From Neolewinella antarctica (GTDB lineage Bacteria > Bacteroidota > Bacteroidia > Chitinophagales > Saprospiraceae): a stretch of DNA of 64,000 nucleotides. Of this stretch, positions 42,526 through 53,090 are shown piece by piece. Positions within the stretch are counted from its first letter, which is position 1. Each line of letters starts with the position of its first letter. A program made the position numbers and the translations under genes. The stretch covers positions 697,104 through 761,103 of the forward strand of contig NZ_JAATJH010000001.1 of NCBI RefSeq assembly GCF_011927835.1, written 5' to 3'. Below the pieces are notes generated by a model that made no database searches, was not told where the DNA came from, and worked only from the letters and a program-made list of their open reading frames with translations.

Positions 42526-42533
42526 CAAAGATA
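42526..42533 (-). promoter_or_regulatory. -7 promoter element of dnaG
   Basis: The minus strand reads TATCTTTG, a perfect match, ending 5 nt before the ATG at 42520. Confidence 0.62.
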
Positions 42534-42869
42534 CGAAAATGAAGGTTTCTAACCACGTCCTACGGGTGACGAATAGCCGCGCATAATCTAGTGCCGACGG
42601 GTTGTTCAGCTTATGGGACAGCGACCGAAATAGTCCTTCCAGAAGTTGCTATACTAAGTATGGTGCCGTCACGTAGCCGATGTAACAGCGTACGATGCCG
42701 TGCGTGTGATCTTTTCGTGATCTAACATCCCGAGGGAACTAAAGCTGCATTGTTAGCGTACGTGTGACTGCTCTGCCCCATCGGATGTATTAACCGGGAA
42801 AGTGACCCGCTGGCGAGGCGTTCAGAACCATCTTGTTAGCGCAGTAGCTCAGCCATTCGGTCAATGAAA
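42534..42869. other. Intergenic region without recognised features
   Basis: About 336 bp between the start of dnaG and the end of hemL. No gene, hairpin terminator or repeat that I can support. A short tRNA-like phrase was checked and rejected. Confidence 0.5.
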
Positions 42870-44189
42870 CTAAGCGAACGCCACGTCCATCGCCGCTTTT
42901 ATCTTCCCGACCGCCTCTTCGAGGTCGCCGACCGAATGCGCTCCGGAAATGAAGCCAACTTCGTAACCGCTGGGGCCGAGGTACACCCCGGTTTGCAGTA
43001 GTTCGTGGTGGATCATCTTGAAATACTCCATGTTCGCGGGGTCGATCTGGTCGGAGCGCGTGATCCGGTCCGTGCCGAACGCCAACCAAAAGATGGAGCC
43101 GATGTGCGGCACGTGCATGGGGTAGCCTTTCTCGCGCGCGTAAGCTTCCAGGGCGGTGGCGAACGCGTGGGTTTTTTCCGCCTGCAGCTCGTAGAAACCG
43201 GGCGTGAGGCAAAGTTCCAAAGCCGCCAGGCCGGCCGCCATGGCCACGGGGTTCGCACTCAGGGTGCCAGCCTGGTAGACCGGGCCGACCGGGGCGATGT
43301 AATCCATAATTTCCTTCGAAGCCGCGTAAGCACCGACCGGGAAACCACCGCCAATCACTTTACCGAACGTGATGATGTCGGGCTTGACGTCGTAGTAGCC
43401 CGCCGCGCCAGCGAAGCCCACCCTGAACCCCGAGATGACCTCGTCAAAGATCAGCAGCACGTTGTGCTTGTAAGCCTTGATGCGCAAACACTTTAACCAG
43501 CTCGGGTCCTGGATGAGCAGACCGTTGTTGGCCGGTATAGGCTCTACGATGATACAGGCGATTTCGTGCGCGTGCTTGCTCAAGATTTCTTCCAGCAGAT
43601 CCCGGTCGTTCAGCGGTAGAATGAGGGTATCGGCCGCAACGCTTTCCGGCACGCCCGCGCTGGAGCTGGTCCCGAACGTCGCCAGTCCGGAGCCGGCTTT
43701 TACCAGTAAACTATCGACGTGGCCGTGGTAACAGCCGTCGAACTTAAGAATCTTGTTTCTCCCGGTCACCCCCCGCGCCAGGCGGATGGCCGACATCACC
43801 GCCTCCGTTCCCGAACTCACGAACCGAAGGCGCTCGACGTACGGGTGATTATCGAGGATCAACTTCCCCAGTCGATTCCCCATCTCGTTGGGCGTACCAA
43901 AACTGGTCCCCTTCACGACCGTCTTCATCACCTTTTCCTCGATGTACTCGTTCGCGTGGCCGTGGATGAGCGGCCCCCAAGAACAGCAGAAGTCGAGGAA
44001 AACATTCCCGTCGACGTCCTGCATCCGGCTGCCCTTCGCTTGCTCGATGAATAACGGCGGGCCGCTGACGCTCCGAAAAGCACGAACGGGGCTATTCACG
44101 CCGCCCGGAAAATATTCCAGCGCTTCCGCAAACATCGCGGCTGACTTCTCCCGGGGGATGCGCTGTTGGTACATATTGTTGGTCGACAT
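42870..44189 (-). CDS. hemL: Glutamate-1-semialdehyde 2,1-aminomutase
   Basis: A PLP enzyme of 439 residues that makes 5-aminolevulinate from glutamate-1-semialdehyde in the C5 heme pathway. The family signature is PGGVNSPVRAF near the N-terminus, then SWGPLIHGHA, RFVSSGTEAVMSAIRLARG, CYHGHVD, LIFDEVISGFRVG and the PLP lysine K277 in TFGKVIGGGFPVGAYA. The length fits GSAM. It is transcribed as a single gene. The 111 bp to the ettA end show no hairpin that I can defend. Start ATG at 44189. Confidence 0.95.
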   Translation of the reverse strand: MSTNNMYQQRIPREKSAAMFAEALEYFPGGVNSPVRAFRSVSGPPLFIEQAKGSRMQDVDGNVFLDFCCSWGPLIHGHANEYIEEKVMKTVVKGTSFGTPNEMGNRLGKLILDNHPYVERLRFVSSGTEAVMSAIRLARGVTGRNKILKFDGCYHGHVDSLLVKAGSGLATFGTSSSAGVPESVAADTLILPLNDRDLLEEILSKHAHEIACIIVEPIPANNGLLIQDPSWLKCLRIKAYKHNVLLIFDEVISGFRVGFAGAAGYYDVKPDIITFGKVIGGGFPVGAYAASKEIMDYIAPVGPVYQAGTLSANPVAMAAGLAALELCLTPGFYELQAEKTHAFATALEAYAREKGYPMHVPHIGSIFWLAFGTDRITRSDQIDPANMEYFKMIHHELLQTGVYLGPSGYEVGFISGAHSVGDLEEAVGKIKAAMDVAFA

Positions 44190-44300
44190 GGAGCGGGTTG
44201 ATTTAGCCTACTAAAGCGTGAAGGGAGACAAGGGGTTTTCCCACCGCGGTGTGCACAGTGTCAAAATCCAGCGAGCTGTAAAGTACTCTGGTAACTATGC

Positions 44301-45983
44301 TTAACGATTGATCACGTTTTTGAACCGGGGCCGGCGGGGGGTGACGTCGCCGAGCCGCTCTTTCTTAGCGGCTTCGTAGCTGCTGTAGTTTCCTTCGAAC
44401 AGGGTGATTTTACCCTCGTCTTCGAAGCTCAGGATGTGGGTGGCCAACCGGTCGATGAACCACCGGTCGTGGCTGATGACGAGCACGCAACCGGCAAAAG
44501 TGTCCAGCGCGTCCTCTAGGGCACGGAGCGTATTGATGTCGATGTCGTTGGTCGGTTCGTCGAGCAGCAGGACGTTACCGCCTTCCCGTAGCGTCATCGC
44601 CAGTTGCAGTCGGTTACGTTCTCCGCCGGAGAGCATTCCGAGTTTCTTCTGCTGATCACCCCCGGCAAAATTGAACCGGCTCAGATAGGCGCGGGCGTTC
44701 ACGCTGGTGTTTCCTACCTCAATCATGTCGTGCCCCTTCGAAACAACGTCGTAGATGGTCTTAGTCTCGTCCTGCAGTTCGCGGTGGCTCTGGTCGACGT
44801 AACTGATTTTGACCGTCTGGCCGACTTCGATCTCCCCGCTGTCGGGCTGCTGCTCGTCGACGATCATTCGGAAGAGCGTGGACTTACCCACGCCGTTCGG
44901 GCCGAGGATGCCGACGATCGCGTTACGGGGAATGGCAAAGGTGGCGTCCTCGAAAAGTACTCGGTCGCCAAACCCCTTACCGAGGTGCTTTACGTCGATG
45001 ACAATGTCACCCAGACGGGGACCCTGTGGAATAAAAATTTCTAAATTTTGGTTCCGCTCCCGGCTGGCCTCCGAGGTGAGCTTGTCGTAGGCGTTCAAAC
45101 GAGCTTTGCCCTTGGACTGCTTCGCCTTCGGCGCCATCCGGATCCACTCCAGCTCCCGTTTGAGGGTTTTGCGGCGCTTGCTCTCCGTTTTTTCTTCCTT
45201 AGCCAGGCGATCGGCTTTTTGCTCTAACCAACTGGAGTAGTTGCCCTCCCACGGAATGCCTTCCCCACGATCAAGCTCCAGAATCCAGCCGGCAACGTTG
45301 TCGAGGAAGTAGCGGTCGTGCGTGACGGCGATGACGGTTCCGGGAAAAGATTGCAGGTATTGTTCCAGCCAGTCTACGGATTCGGCGTCGAGGTGGTTGG
45401 TGGGTTCGTCGAGCAGGAGGATATCGGGATTGCTCAACAGGAGGCGCGCCAGGGCTACCCGGCGGCGTTCTCCCCCGGAGAGCACTTTGATCTCGGCGTC
45501 GTCCGGCGGGCAACGGAGTGCTTCGAGGGCGGTGTTGAGTTTGTTATCGAGTTCCCAGGCGTTGCGGTTCTCCAGCTCCTCCATCAACTCCCCCTGCCGC
45601 TCGATGAGTTTATTCATCTCGTCGTCGGTCATGGGCTCGGCGAACTTGAGGTTGACCGCGTCGTATTCCTTCATCAGGTCGACCGTTTCCTGCACGGCTT
45701 CTTCCACGATGCCGCGGACGGTCTTGGTTTCGTCCAGCTCCGGTTCCTGCTGGAGGTAACCAATCTTGTAGTTACCGTCGAAGACGACGTTACCCTGGAA
45801 ATTCTTATCGACGCCGGCGATGATTTTCAGCAGCGTGGACTTACCCGAACCGTTGAGACCGAGCACGCCGATTTTGGCTCCGTAAAAGAAGCTTAGCCAG
45901 ATGTTGTTGAGTACTTTTTTGTTGGCTCCGGGGAAGGTCTTGGAGACGCGTTCCATGGAGAAGATTACCTTGTTGTCAGCCAT
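44301..45983 (-). CDS. ettA: Energy-dependent translational throttle protein, ABC-F ATPase
   Basis: An ABC-F protein of 560 residues with two ATP-binding cassettes and no membrane part. Cassette 1: GLNGSGKSTLLKII, LSGGERRRVALARLLL and ILLLDEPTNHLD. Cassette 2: GPNGVGKSTLFRMI, LSGGERNRLQLAMTL and LLLDEPTNDID. Between them is the P-site tRNA interaction motif region (KQSKGKARLNAYDKL). The length and the arm-less first cassette fit EttA, which binds the ribosomal E site and gates the first peptide bond according to the ATP/ADP ratio. Other ABC-F types are less likely. Start ATG at 45983, 24 nt after a TACCTTCG element. Confidence 0.93.
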   Translation of the reverse strand: MADNKVIFSMERVSKTFPGANKKVLNNIWLSFFYGAKIGVLGLNGSGKSTLLKIIAGVDKNFQGNVVFDGNYKIGYLQQEPELDETKTVRGIVEEAVQETVDLMKEYDAVNLKFAEPMTDDEMNKLIERQGELMEELENRNAWELDNKLNTALEALRCPPDDAEIKVLSGGERRRVALARLLLSNPDILLLDEPTNHLDAESVDWLEQYLQSFPGTVIAVTHDRYFLDNVAGWILELDRGEGIPWEGNYSSWLEQKADRLAKEEKTESKRRKTLKRELEWIRMAPKAKQSKGKARLNAYDKLTSEASRERNQNLEIFIPQGPRLGDIVIDVKHLGKGFGDRVLFEDATFAIPRNAIVGILGPNGVGKSTLFRMIVDEQQPDSGEIEVGQTVKISYVDQSHRELQDETKTIYDVVSKGHDMIEVGNTSVNARAYLSRFNFAGGDQQKKLGMLSGGERNRLQLAMTLREGGNVLLLDEPTNDIDINTLRALEDALDTFAGCVLVISHDRWFIDRLATHILSFEDEGKITLFEGNYSSYEAAKKERLGDVTPRRPRFKNVINR

Positions 45984-46007
45984 ATTGCGGGTATGATAAT
46001 TAGCTGG

Positions 46008-46015
46008 CGAAGGTA
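46008..46015 (-). promoter_or_regulatory. -7 promoter element of ettA
   Basis: The minus strand reads TACCTTCG, 24 nt before the ATG. Confidence 0.5.
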
Positions 46016-46100
46016 GTCTTATTTAAGGGTGGGGAGGTGAACCAGGGTTATAAATCTTGTGCTATCATGGCCACCACACCGTGCTGACAGTTTCCGTGGT

Positions 46101-46904
46101 TTACTTTTCCCACTGGCCGTTCTCCACCATGCTTTCGACCAAGTCGAGTAATTGCTGGAATTCTTCGGGTGCATCGGCGTACACGCTGATCGTCCGCAGC
46201 TCCCCTGCTTCGTCGACGTACTCCAGGATGGTAGCCTGCGCATCGGCCGGTGCTTCGTATTCCGTGGGGTAGACAACAGCTGGTTCCGTGGCGATGAATT
46301 CCCGGAAAGCTTCCACCAATTCCGCGTACTGGTAGCTGAGCGGCTGGTAGACGTGTTTGCCCACCAAGCGCGTATTTTTCTTGCCGTCCAGCTTAAGTTG
46401 CCCGCCTTCCATCACCTCGAGTTTGTACTGCTCACAGTCGCCGTAGCAGGGCGATTTACGGACGCTAAATACCGGCTTTGCAGTTGCGGCAAAAACTTGA
46501 TTGGGCTGGTTGGCGGAGCTAGGTACGACCGGGGTCGTTATAATCACACCGGGTGCTATCGTCATCGTGCGGGTGGGCTCGGGAACAGTATCACTGTCTT
46601 TAACTTTAGTCATTTCATCACGAACGCGTCGATCCTCCGCCCTCAGGGCCTCCGGCGGCACGGGGAGTGCCGAGTCGTCGACGCGGCTAACATCTACACG
46701 ATCCGCCGTCGTGGGTCGGCTACTCATGTCAGCTTCTCGGTTCAAAGCTCCGGGGCGGATCTCGTCCGTATTCTCGATGGGGGTGGCTACGGTTGCCGGG
46801 GCGGAACCGATGGCGGGGCGTGCCGTAACAACGTCCCTGCCGGGTTGCCGCGTACAGGACGCGAGGGCAGCAAAGCAGAGCGATAGGATCAGGAAATAAC
46901 GCAT
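46101..46904 (-). CDS. Lipoprotein with DUF6438 domain
   Basis: A protein of 267 residues with a lipoprotein signal (LILSLCFAALASC, Cys17). Residues 20-130 are a low-complexity Pro/Thr/Ala-rich tether. The C-terminal domain opens with FSVRKSPCYGDCEQYKLEV and continues with KNTRLVGKHVYQ, ending in ISVYADAPEEFQQLLDLVE; the SPCxGxC-x-x-Y pattern is the signature of DUF6438 (PF20033), a small beta-rich domain common in Bacteroidota, function unknown. It is probably anchored in the outer membrane. The frame is open upstream to 47150 over the yidC end, but the ATG at 46904 starts the signal peptide. TACCTTTA just upstream may be its -7 element. Confidence 0.8.
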   Translation of the reverse strand: MRYFLILSLCFAALASCTRQPGRDVVTARPAIGSAPATVATPIENTDEIRPGALNREADMSSRPTTADRVDVSRVDDSALPVPPEALRAEDRRVRDEMTKVKDSDTVPEPTRTMTIAPGVIITTPVVPSSANQPNQVFAATAKPVFSVRKSPCYGDCEQYKLEVMEGGQLKLDGKKNTRLVGKHVYQPLSYQYAELVEAFREFIATEPAVVYPTEYEAPADAQATILEYVDEAGELRTISVYADAPEEFQQLLDLVESMVENGQWEK

Positions 46905-46970
46905 GAAAATGGTCTTTAAAGGTAGATATTGATACGCTGGCGGCGTAAGGTTAGTTCGGCAAACGGAAAA

Positions 46971-46996
46971 GGGCCGCGGGCTTTCACCCACGGCCC
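46971..46996 (-). terminator. Rho-independent terminator of yidC
   Basis: A 10-bp stem (GGGCCGCGGG against CCCACGGCCC, one mismatch) with a 6-nt loop. On the minus strand it is followed by TTTT, 75 nt past the yidC stop. Confidence 0.8.
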
Positions 46997-47019
46997 CCTG
47001 CTCTTTGCGGAAAATCTTT

Positions 47020-47036
47020 GCACCCGCGGCCTCGCA
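47020..47036 (+). repeat. 17-bp dispersed motif, degenerate copy
   Basis: GCACCCGCGGCCTCGCA, three changes from consensus, preceded by ATCTTT as in the longer form of the repeat. Between yidC and its terminator. Confidence 0.45.
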
Positions 47037-47070
47037 ACAAATGGATGCCGGTGCGCACGGAAATACACGG

Positions 47071-48963
<1,893 letters not shown>

Positions 48964-49036
48964 AGGTCAATTCTTTATCCGTATAATTGGCGCCACGCCG
49001 GGGCTGAGCCAGCCACCGGGGGTCCGTTTTGGGCCG

Positions 49037-49044
49037 CAAAGGTA
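49037..49044 (-). promoter_or_regulatory. -7 promoter element of yidC
   Basis: The minus strand reads TACCTTTG, a perfect match, 73 nt before the yidC ATG. Confidence 0.58.
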
Positions 49045-49059
49045 CGTAAATATCGTCCG

Positions 49060-49521
49060 ATGAATGCCCCAAATTCCACTTCCGGAGTGCCGCCGTTCGA
49101 TCCGGCTTTGCACCACGTTTACCGTAAGGGCCGCTATTTGTGCGGTGACTTCCGCCTGCAGCCCGGTGAGTCAAACGCGCGGTTTGCGGAATGGATGTCG
49201 CAGCGGGGTCACAAGACTTACGCATTCGTGACGGCTTACAACCCTTACTCGGACGGTACCACTAGCTTGCCGGAGAATCTTGCGCGGTCGCGGGTGCTGA
49301 GAAAGTTGGTAGAAGAGCAGGGTTTTGCTCACCTGCCGGCGGCCGGCGTTGATCCCGCTGGCGAGTGGCCGGAGGAGGTTGGGGTAATGTTGTTCGACGT
49401 GGCGCTGGAGAACGCTCTGAAGATTGGAATCGATTTCAAGCAGAACGCGATCTTGTTTGGGGAAATAAGTGGTGAGCCAGCGGTACTTTGGTGTCGTTGT
49501 GTGCTGCGAAATACCAAATAA
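49060..49521 (+). CDS. DUF3293-family protein
   Basis: A protein of 153 residues that follows the DUF3293 pattern (PF11697): KTYAFVTAYNPYSDGTTSLPENLARSRVLRKLV in the middle, EWPEEVGVMLFDVALENAL, and the closing IDFKQNAILFGEISGEP. The family is cytoplasmic and of unknown function. The segment LARSRVL is encoded by a copy of the 17-bp motif (49281-49297), which therefore lies inside the most conserved block, directly after PENLA. The gene is divergent from yidC; the ATG at 49060 is the first start. Confidence 0.85.
   Translation: MNAPNSTSGVPPFDPALHHVYRKGRYLCGDFRLQPGESNARFAEWMSQRGHKTYAFVTAYNPYSDGTTSLPENLARSRVLRKLVEEQGFAHLPAAGVDPAGEWPEEVGVMLFDVALENALKIGIDFKQNAILFGEISGEPAVLWCRCVLRNTK
49281..49297 (-). 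repeat. 17-bp dispersed motif inside the DUF3293 gene
   Basis: The minus strand reads GCACCCGCGACCGCGCA, one change at the last base; it is translated on the plus strand as part of LARSRVL. Confidence 0.78.
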
Positions 49522-49610
49522 GCATTGCTGCTAAGCTTAGGTTAAGGTTACCGGCGTGATGACAACGGCTACGGGTGAGCTTATATATTTACGTACCTAA
49601 AACTCACACC

Positions 49611-50678
49611 ATGTATAAGTATTTCATAAGCTTCTTACCCATTCTGTTTATTTTATCGTGCCAATCGGAGGAGTTGACACCAGCCATTCCAGGTTTTCTG
49701 TCGGGTGAGGTTCTTGCCCCGGGTGCGCCGGGCTATTCTAACCTGCAGAGTGCGTACGCCAATATGGACATTCAGTACGTCTATCGGTACTCACCGCAAC
49801 AGATAAGTCATTCGGGCATTTATCGCCACCATTTCTTTTTGTCAGAAACACCACTTATCGTTGACGGCTTACCTACCCCCGCAACCGCCTACACCTTCAC
49901 GCTCGATTCACCGACTAGAGAAATCGACCTGGATACAGTCGCCAGACCAACTGGCGCAGGCTTTGGGTTGCCAAGTACCTTACCCAGTCTCGGTACCGTT
50001 CACTATCACGAACGCCTCGATTTAGGGGTCAATATCCCCATTATTCACAACGCTCTCGAAGTCGATCTTGACGTTCTCCAAAATCAGGATGGTACGACCA
50101 GCTTCCAAATTACCAACCGAGATGACCCCACCCGAAGATTCCGAGCCGACGTCACCCTCCCGGTAACGAATATTGAATCCATCTTTTTCGACCCCCAGCT
50201 ATTCAGCGGGACCGCCACACCCAAGAATCAGATGCAACTAGGCCAGGAACCAGTTGACTTAACGAACGCCTACTTCCGCCGCATCCCTTACCGAAACTCG
50301 GCAACCGAAATTATCCAATTATTTATAACACCAGAACCGCTGACCGATGTCTCTAAACAGGATCAAATATTTTCACAGGCCGCATGGCTAAGTTTCGAGG
50401 TACGTAAGGGTGAAGACCTTGGTCGACGCTTCGTCCAGCAGGGGCAAGGTTTTTTCTACGACATCAGCATGGGGTTTGGCTTTGCTACTTATCTTGAAAA
50501 TTTCAACATCAATGGCTTTGAAATCACTAAAGAGACGTTCAGCCGCTACGGAGCTTTCGACGTCACCATCGACGGTGACGAAATAAACATGCGCTGGGAT
50601 GTAATCAACAGTGACGAGGAGAGAACTAACTTTCGCGGACACTTCCAGGGCAACCTCATTGAATTATCACTACCGTAA
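49611..50678 (+). CDS. Hypothetical lipoprotein
   Basis: A protein of 355 residues with a lipoprotein signal (FLPILFILSC, Cys17). The mature part is beta-rich with no family I recognise. Phrases include YTFTLDSPTREIDLDTVA, HYHERLDLGVNIPIIHNALEVDLDVL and, near the end, FEITKETFSRYGAFDVTIDGDEI. The C-terminal 60 residues resemble a beta sandwich rather than a T9SS sorting domain. Composition is more AT-rich than its neighbours. The start is the ATG at 49611, 19 nt after a TATATTTA that could be its -7 element. It converges with the hydrolase gene with one base between the stops. Confidence 0.72.
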   Translation: MYKYFISFLPILFILSCQSEELTPAIPGFLSGEVLAPGAPGYSNLQSAYANMDIQYVYRYSPQQISHSGIYRHHFFLSETPLIVDGLPTPATAYTFTLDSPTREIDLDTVARPTGAGFGLPSTLPSLGTVHYHERLDLGVNIPIIHNALEVDLDVLQNQDGTTSFQITNRDDPTRRFRADVTLPVTNIESIFFDPQLFSGTATPKNQMQLGQEPVDLTNAYFRRIPYRNSATEIIQLFITPEPLTDVSKQDQIFSQAAWLSFEVRKGEDLGRRFVQQGQGFFYDISMGFGFATYLENFNINGFEITKETFSRYGAFDVTIDGDEINMRWDVINSDEERTNFRGHFQGNLIELSLP

Positions 50679-50679
50679 T

Positions 50680-51477
50680 TTATTCGGCCCGGACGTAGCG
50701 ACCTACGGCAACGGCTAATTCGCTCGACAGGATAGCCCCCCGATGGCCCACCCCATTTAATTCCACTAGTTCAATCCGAACGGGGTCCACCGCCGCCAAC
50801 CGCTGGCTCATTTCCACCGGGATCAACCGGTCCCCCGTCCCGTGGATAATCGTCACCGGGCAGTTAGCCTCCGCCAAATGGCGCTCGTTGTTGAGTTCGT
50901 AGTTCAGGAGGAAGTCGGGGAACATCCAGAAAAATTCTCCTTTCATCGCGGTGAGGCTCAGGTAGGGAGCTACGAGGACGACGCCCCTGGGGTTGTTCCG
51001 GGCGGCAAGAAAAGTGCCCGGACCGGTGCCGAGGGAGTAACCCACGATAACGATATTCTCTTCCCCGTAGCGATCCTTTAGGTGGTCGTAGACGATCTGA
51101 AGGTCGTCCGTCATGTTTTCTTCGCCGCCGATCCGACCTTCACTTTTTCCGAAGCCCCGATAGTCGACCAGGAAGAGATCGTATCCCATCCCCACGAGGC
51201 TACGCGTTTGGTACAGGCTACGCCCATTGTCGCCCACGTTACCGTGTAAATACAGAATTACGCCCGGCGCCACTTCCCCGGCGGCGGCTACCGTCATGGC
51301 GTTTAGCCGGATTCCGGGTTCCACTTCCACCCATTCTTCCGGGTAATTACCGTAACTATACTCGATGGCACGCGCGCGGGGGTGAAAGATTAGGGACTCC
51401 TGCTTTGCGTAGATAAGCGTAGCCAGGGCGACGTAGATAACGGCCAGGGTAATGAAGATGCCTTTCAGGACGCGCAT
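50680..51477 (-). CDS. Alpha/beta hydrolase, membrane-anchored
   Basis: A protein of 265 residues. It has an N-terminal membrane anchor (GIFITLAVIYVALATLIYA) followed by the ABHD13/ABHD17-like opening QESLIFHPRARAIEY. The alpha/beta hydrolase core includes ILYLHGNVGDNGRSLY (oxyanion region), FLVDYRGFGKSEG, the nucleophile elbow GYSLGTGPG (Ser), CPVTIIHGTGDRLIPV (Asp region) and GVGHRGAI (His). So it is a membrane-bound serine hydrolase facing the periplasm or cytoplasm; the substrate is unknown. The start is the ATG at 51477, 22 nt after a perfect -7 element. Confidence 0.85.
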   Translation of the reverse strand: MRVLKGIFITLAVIYVALATLIYAKQESLIFHPRARAIEYSYGNYPEEWVEVEPGIRLNAMTVAAAGEVAPGVILYLHGNVGDNGRSLYQTRSLVGMGYDLFLVDYRGFGKSEGRIGGEENMTDDLQIVYDHLKDRYGEENIVIVGYSLGTGPGTFLAARNNPRGVVLVAPYLSLTAMKGEFFWMFPDFLLNYELNNERHLAEANCPVTIIHGTGDRLIPVEMSQRLAAVDPVRIELVELNGVGHRGAILSSELAVAVGRYVRAE

Positions 51478-51499
51478 GATACGGTGGGTTCAGGTTTGG

Positions 51500-51507
51500 C
51501 AAACGTA
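51500..51507 (-). promoter_or_regulatory. -7 promoter element of the alpha/beta hydrolase gene
   Basis: The minus strand reads TACGTTTG, a perfect TAnnTTTG, 22 nt before the ATG. The remaining gap to 51985 holds the 17-bp motif and a possible tiny gene, otherwise nothing. Confidence 0.58.
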
Positions 51508-51675
51508 GGTGAGTGACCAAGGTTGATAGTACCCACGCGGTAACGTTGACGCCCCAGCTTAGGTAGCTACCGAAGGTAGGGACATACCTAGCCTAAGGGT
51601 CGGTACGATTCACGGAATATCGGTCAAAATTTTGCGGTGGGATCCAACATACTTTGCTCCTACTTAATCCACCCC

Positions 51676-51692
51676 GCACCCGCGACCGCGCC
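51676..51692 (+). repeat. 17-bp dispersed motif, exact copy
   Basis: GCACCCGCGACCGCGCC in the 508-bp gap between the hydrolase start and the end of the 51986 gene. Confidence 0.85.
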
Positions 51693-51844
51693 ACCAAGAG
51701 AAATATACGGCCGAAGCAAAAGAATTGCGCTAATAACGTTGCCCAAAGCAGCGCTGGCCACAGTAAAATCGTTCCACGACTACCTAAAACAAACATTCAC
51801 CTACCTACCCCACCCTGCCCCATCCTATTAACCGTAATCACCGC

Positions 51845-51910
51845 ATGAAAAACTTTCTGTTCCTACTACTGCTCCTCATCGTAGTGGCCCTGACCAAGGC
51901 GATCGTCTGA
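51845..51910 (+). CDS. Possible 21-residue membrane peptide
   Basis: ATG to TGA encodes MKNFLFLLLLLIVVALTKAI plus V: a basic start followed by a single hydrophobic helix and a lysine near the end. It could be a genuine small membrane protein or the remnant of a signal peptide. No ribosome-binding site is distinct and no homologue is known to me, so the call is weak. It is too short for an ordinary gene finder and sits alone in an otherwise empty gap. Confidence 0.3.
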   Translation: MKNFLFLLLLLIVVALTKAIV

Positions 51911-51985
51911 CAGTTACCGTAAGCTACGGTTGTCCACTTCCCCACCCTACCTCTCCCCAATTAGTAAGCCCCCCCGGGCCATAGC

Positions 51986-53044
51986 CTACCGATTTTCGTA
52001 AGGCCGCGCGCCGGTGCTCCTGATGTTCACTAGTTTTTTCAGCAGGTCGAACCAAAAAGGTGCGCCCATGCTAATCGCCAGGGCCGTGAGTACGAACCCG
52101 AGCAATTTCGTGATTAGCCCGTACGTCGTCAATTCCCGTAGTCGGACGCCCTGCCAACCCAGCCCCAGCGGTCGTTGCACCTGGGCGATCTCGGTGCTCA
52201 ACAGATCGTTAATCCGGTCCAGGGAAGCTTCAATGCTTACCTCGCCAGGTTCGTTCGGGTAAAATTTATCACTTCCGTAATCCGCCGGGGTGGGCAATTC
52301 CGTCTCGTAGTCATTACGCTGAAATGGTTCGTCCGGTCCGTAATCAGGATCGATTTCTGGGTGAGGCAGATCGTTACTTCGGTCCGGCGGTAAAGTCCCG
52401 TCGTCGTACCCGACAGCTTCGCGGGCGCGGACGTACTGTTCGGCCGCTTCGGCAATCGTTTCCAGCGCTTCGGGGTCGTTGCTCAGCCGGTCGTAGAGCG
52501 CGACGGTGTCCGCGTTGAAAGCGATGGCGATCCCGAGGCCCATGAAGATGAGGATTTTCTGTACGTAGCGTTTGTACCAGCCCGCCGCGCGGTCCATCAC
52601 GTTGTTGTACCAGTTCTGTACTTCCAGGCGAAACATGTCCGGGTTGCCACTGCTCTGCCGGTAGAGTTGTTGGAGGACATTGCGCAAATCTTCGTCCGGC
52701 AGGGCCGCGATCCGCTCCGGCAATTGCTCGTTGTCGCCTCCCTTCAGAATTACGTCGAAGAGGATGCTCTGGAACGTCTCGGCGTTCATGTAACTCGGCC
52801 CGGCAAAACGCTTCTCGCGCGCGCCGTACTGCTGGGTTAGGTGGCGGTAGAGGCTGTTGCGTTGAAATTCCGCCACCAGCACTTCACTTTCGTCGGAGCT
52901 GGCCAGCATGTTCCGCAGGGCTTTATTCAGGTTACGCGCGCGCAGGCTGAAGAAGGAGGAGAGCAACTCCATCAACGTCGTGGCCAGTAGGCTGAGCAGC
53001 AACAACACGAAAATTAAGCCGATAACAACCGTGAGTATCTGCAT
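51986..53044 (-). CDS. Hypothetical membrane protein, three hydrophobic segments
   Basis: A protein of 352 residues. An N-terminal helix (LTVVIGLIFVLLLLSLLATTLMEL) is followed by a soluble helical part with LEVQNWYNNVMDRAAGWYKRYVQK, a second helix (ILIFMGLGIAIAFNADTVALY), a variable acidic region (DYGPDEPFQRNDYETELP, residues 210-280) and a last helix (LLGFVLTALAISMGAPFWFDLLKKL). The WYNNVMDRAAGWYKRYVQ and GAPFWFDLLKKLVNIR blocks look conserved, and I believe similar uncharacterised proteins occur in other bacteria. I cannot name a family. Start ATG at 53044, with TACCTTG upstream. Confidence 0.72.
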   Translation of the reverse strand: MQILTVVIGLIFVLLLLSLLATTLMELLSSFFSLRARNLNKALRNMLASSDESEVLVAEFQRNSLYRHLTQQYGAREKRFAGPSYMNAETFQSILFDVILKGGDNEQLPERIAALPDEDLRNVLQQLYRQSSGNPDMFRLEVQNWYNNVMDRAAGWYKRYVQKILIFMGLGIAIAFNADTVALYDRLSNDPEALETIAEAAEQYVRAREAVGYDDGTLPPDRSNDLPHPEIDPDYGPDEPFQRNDYETELPTPADYGSDKFYPNEPGEVSIEASLDRINDLLSTEIAQVQRPLGLGWQGVRLRELTTYGLITKLLGFVLTALAISMGAPFWFDLLKKLVNIRSTGARPYENR

Positions 53045-53059
53045 GCGAGAGGGAGGTTT

Positions 53060-53076
53060 TGCGCGGGCGCGGGTGC
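53060..53076 (-). repeat. 17-bp dispersed motif next to a promoter element
   Basis: The minus strand reads GCACCCGCGCCCGCGCA, two changes. It directly follows TACCTTG (53076-53082, minus strand), the likely -7 element of the 51986 gene, so the motif would begin the transcript. Confidence 0.7.
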
Positions 53077-53090
53077 AAGGTAGTTAAAGT

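Noticed and set aside
42830-42860. tRNA-like phrase GCGCAGTAGCTCAG before the hemL end
   Set aside because: No anticodon arm, T-arm (GGTTCGA) or acceptor stem can be built around it on either strand.
51637-51831. Plus-strand frames of 60-odd residues in the hydrolase upstream gap
   Set aside because: Two overlapping frames of similar length, no family pattern, one spanning the 17-bp motif; probably non-coding.
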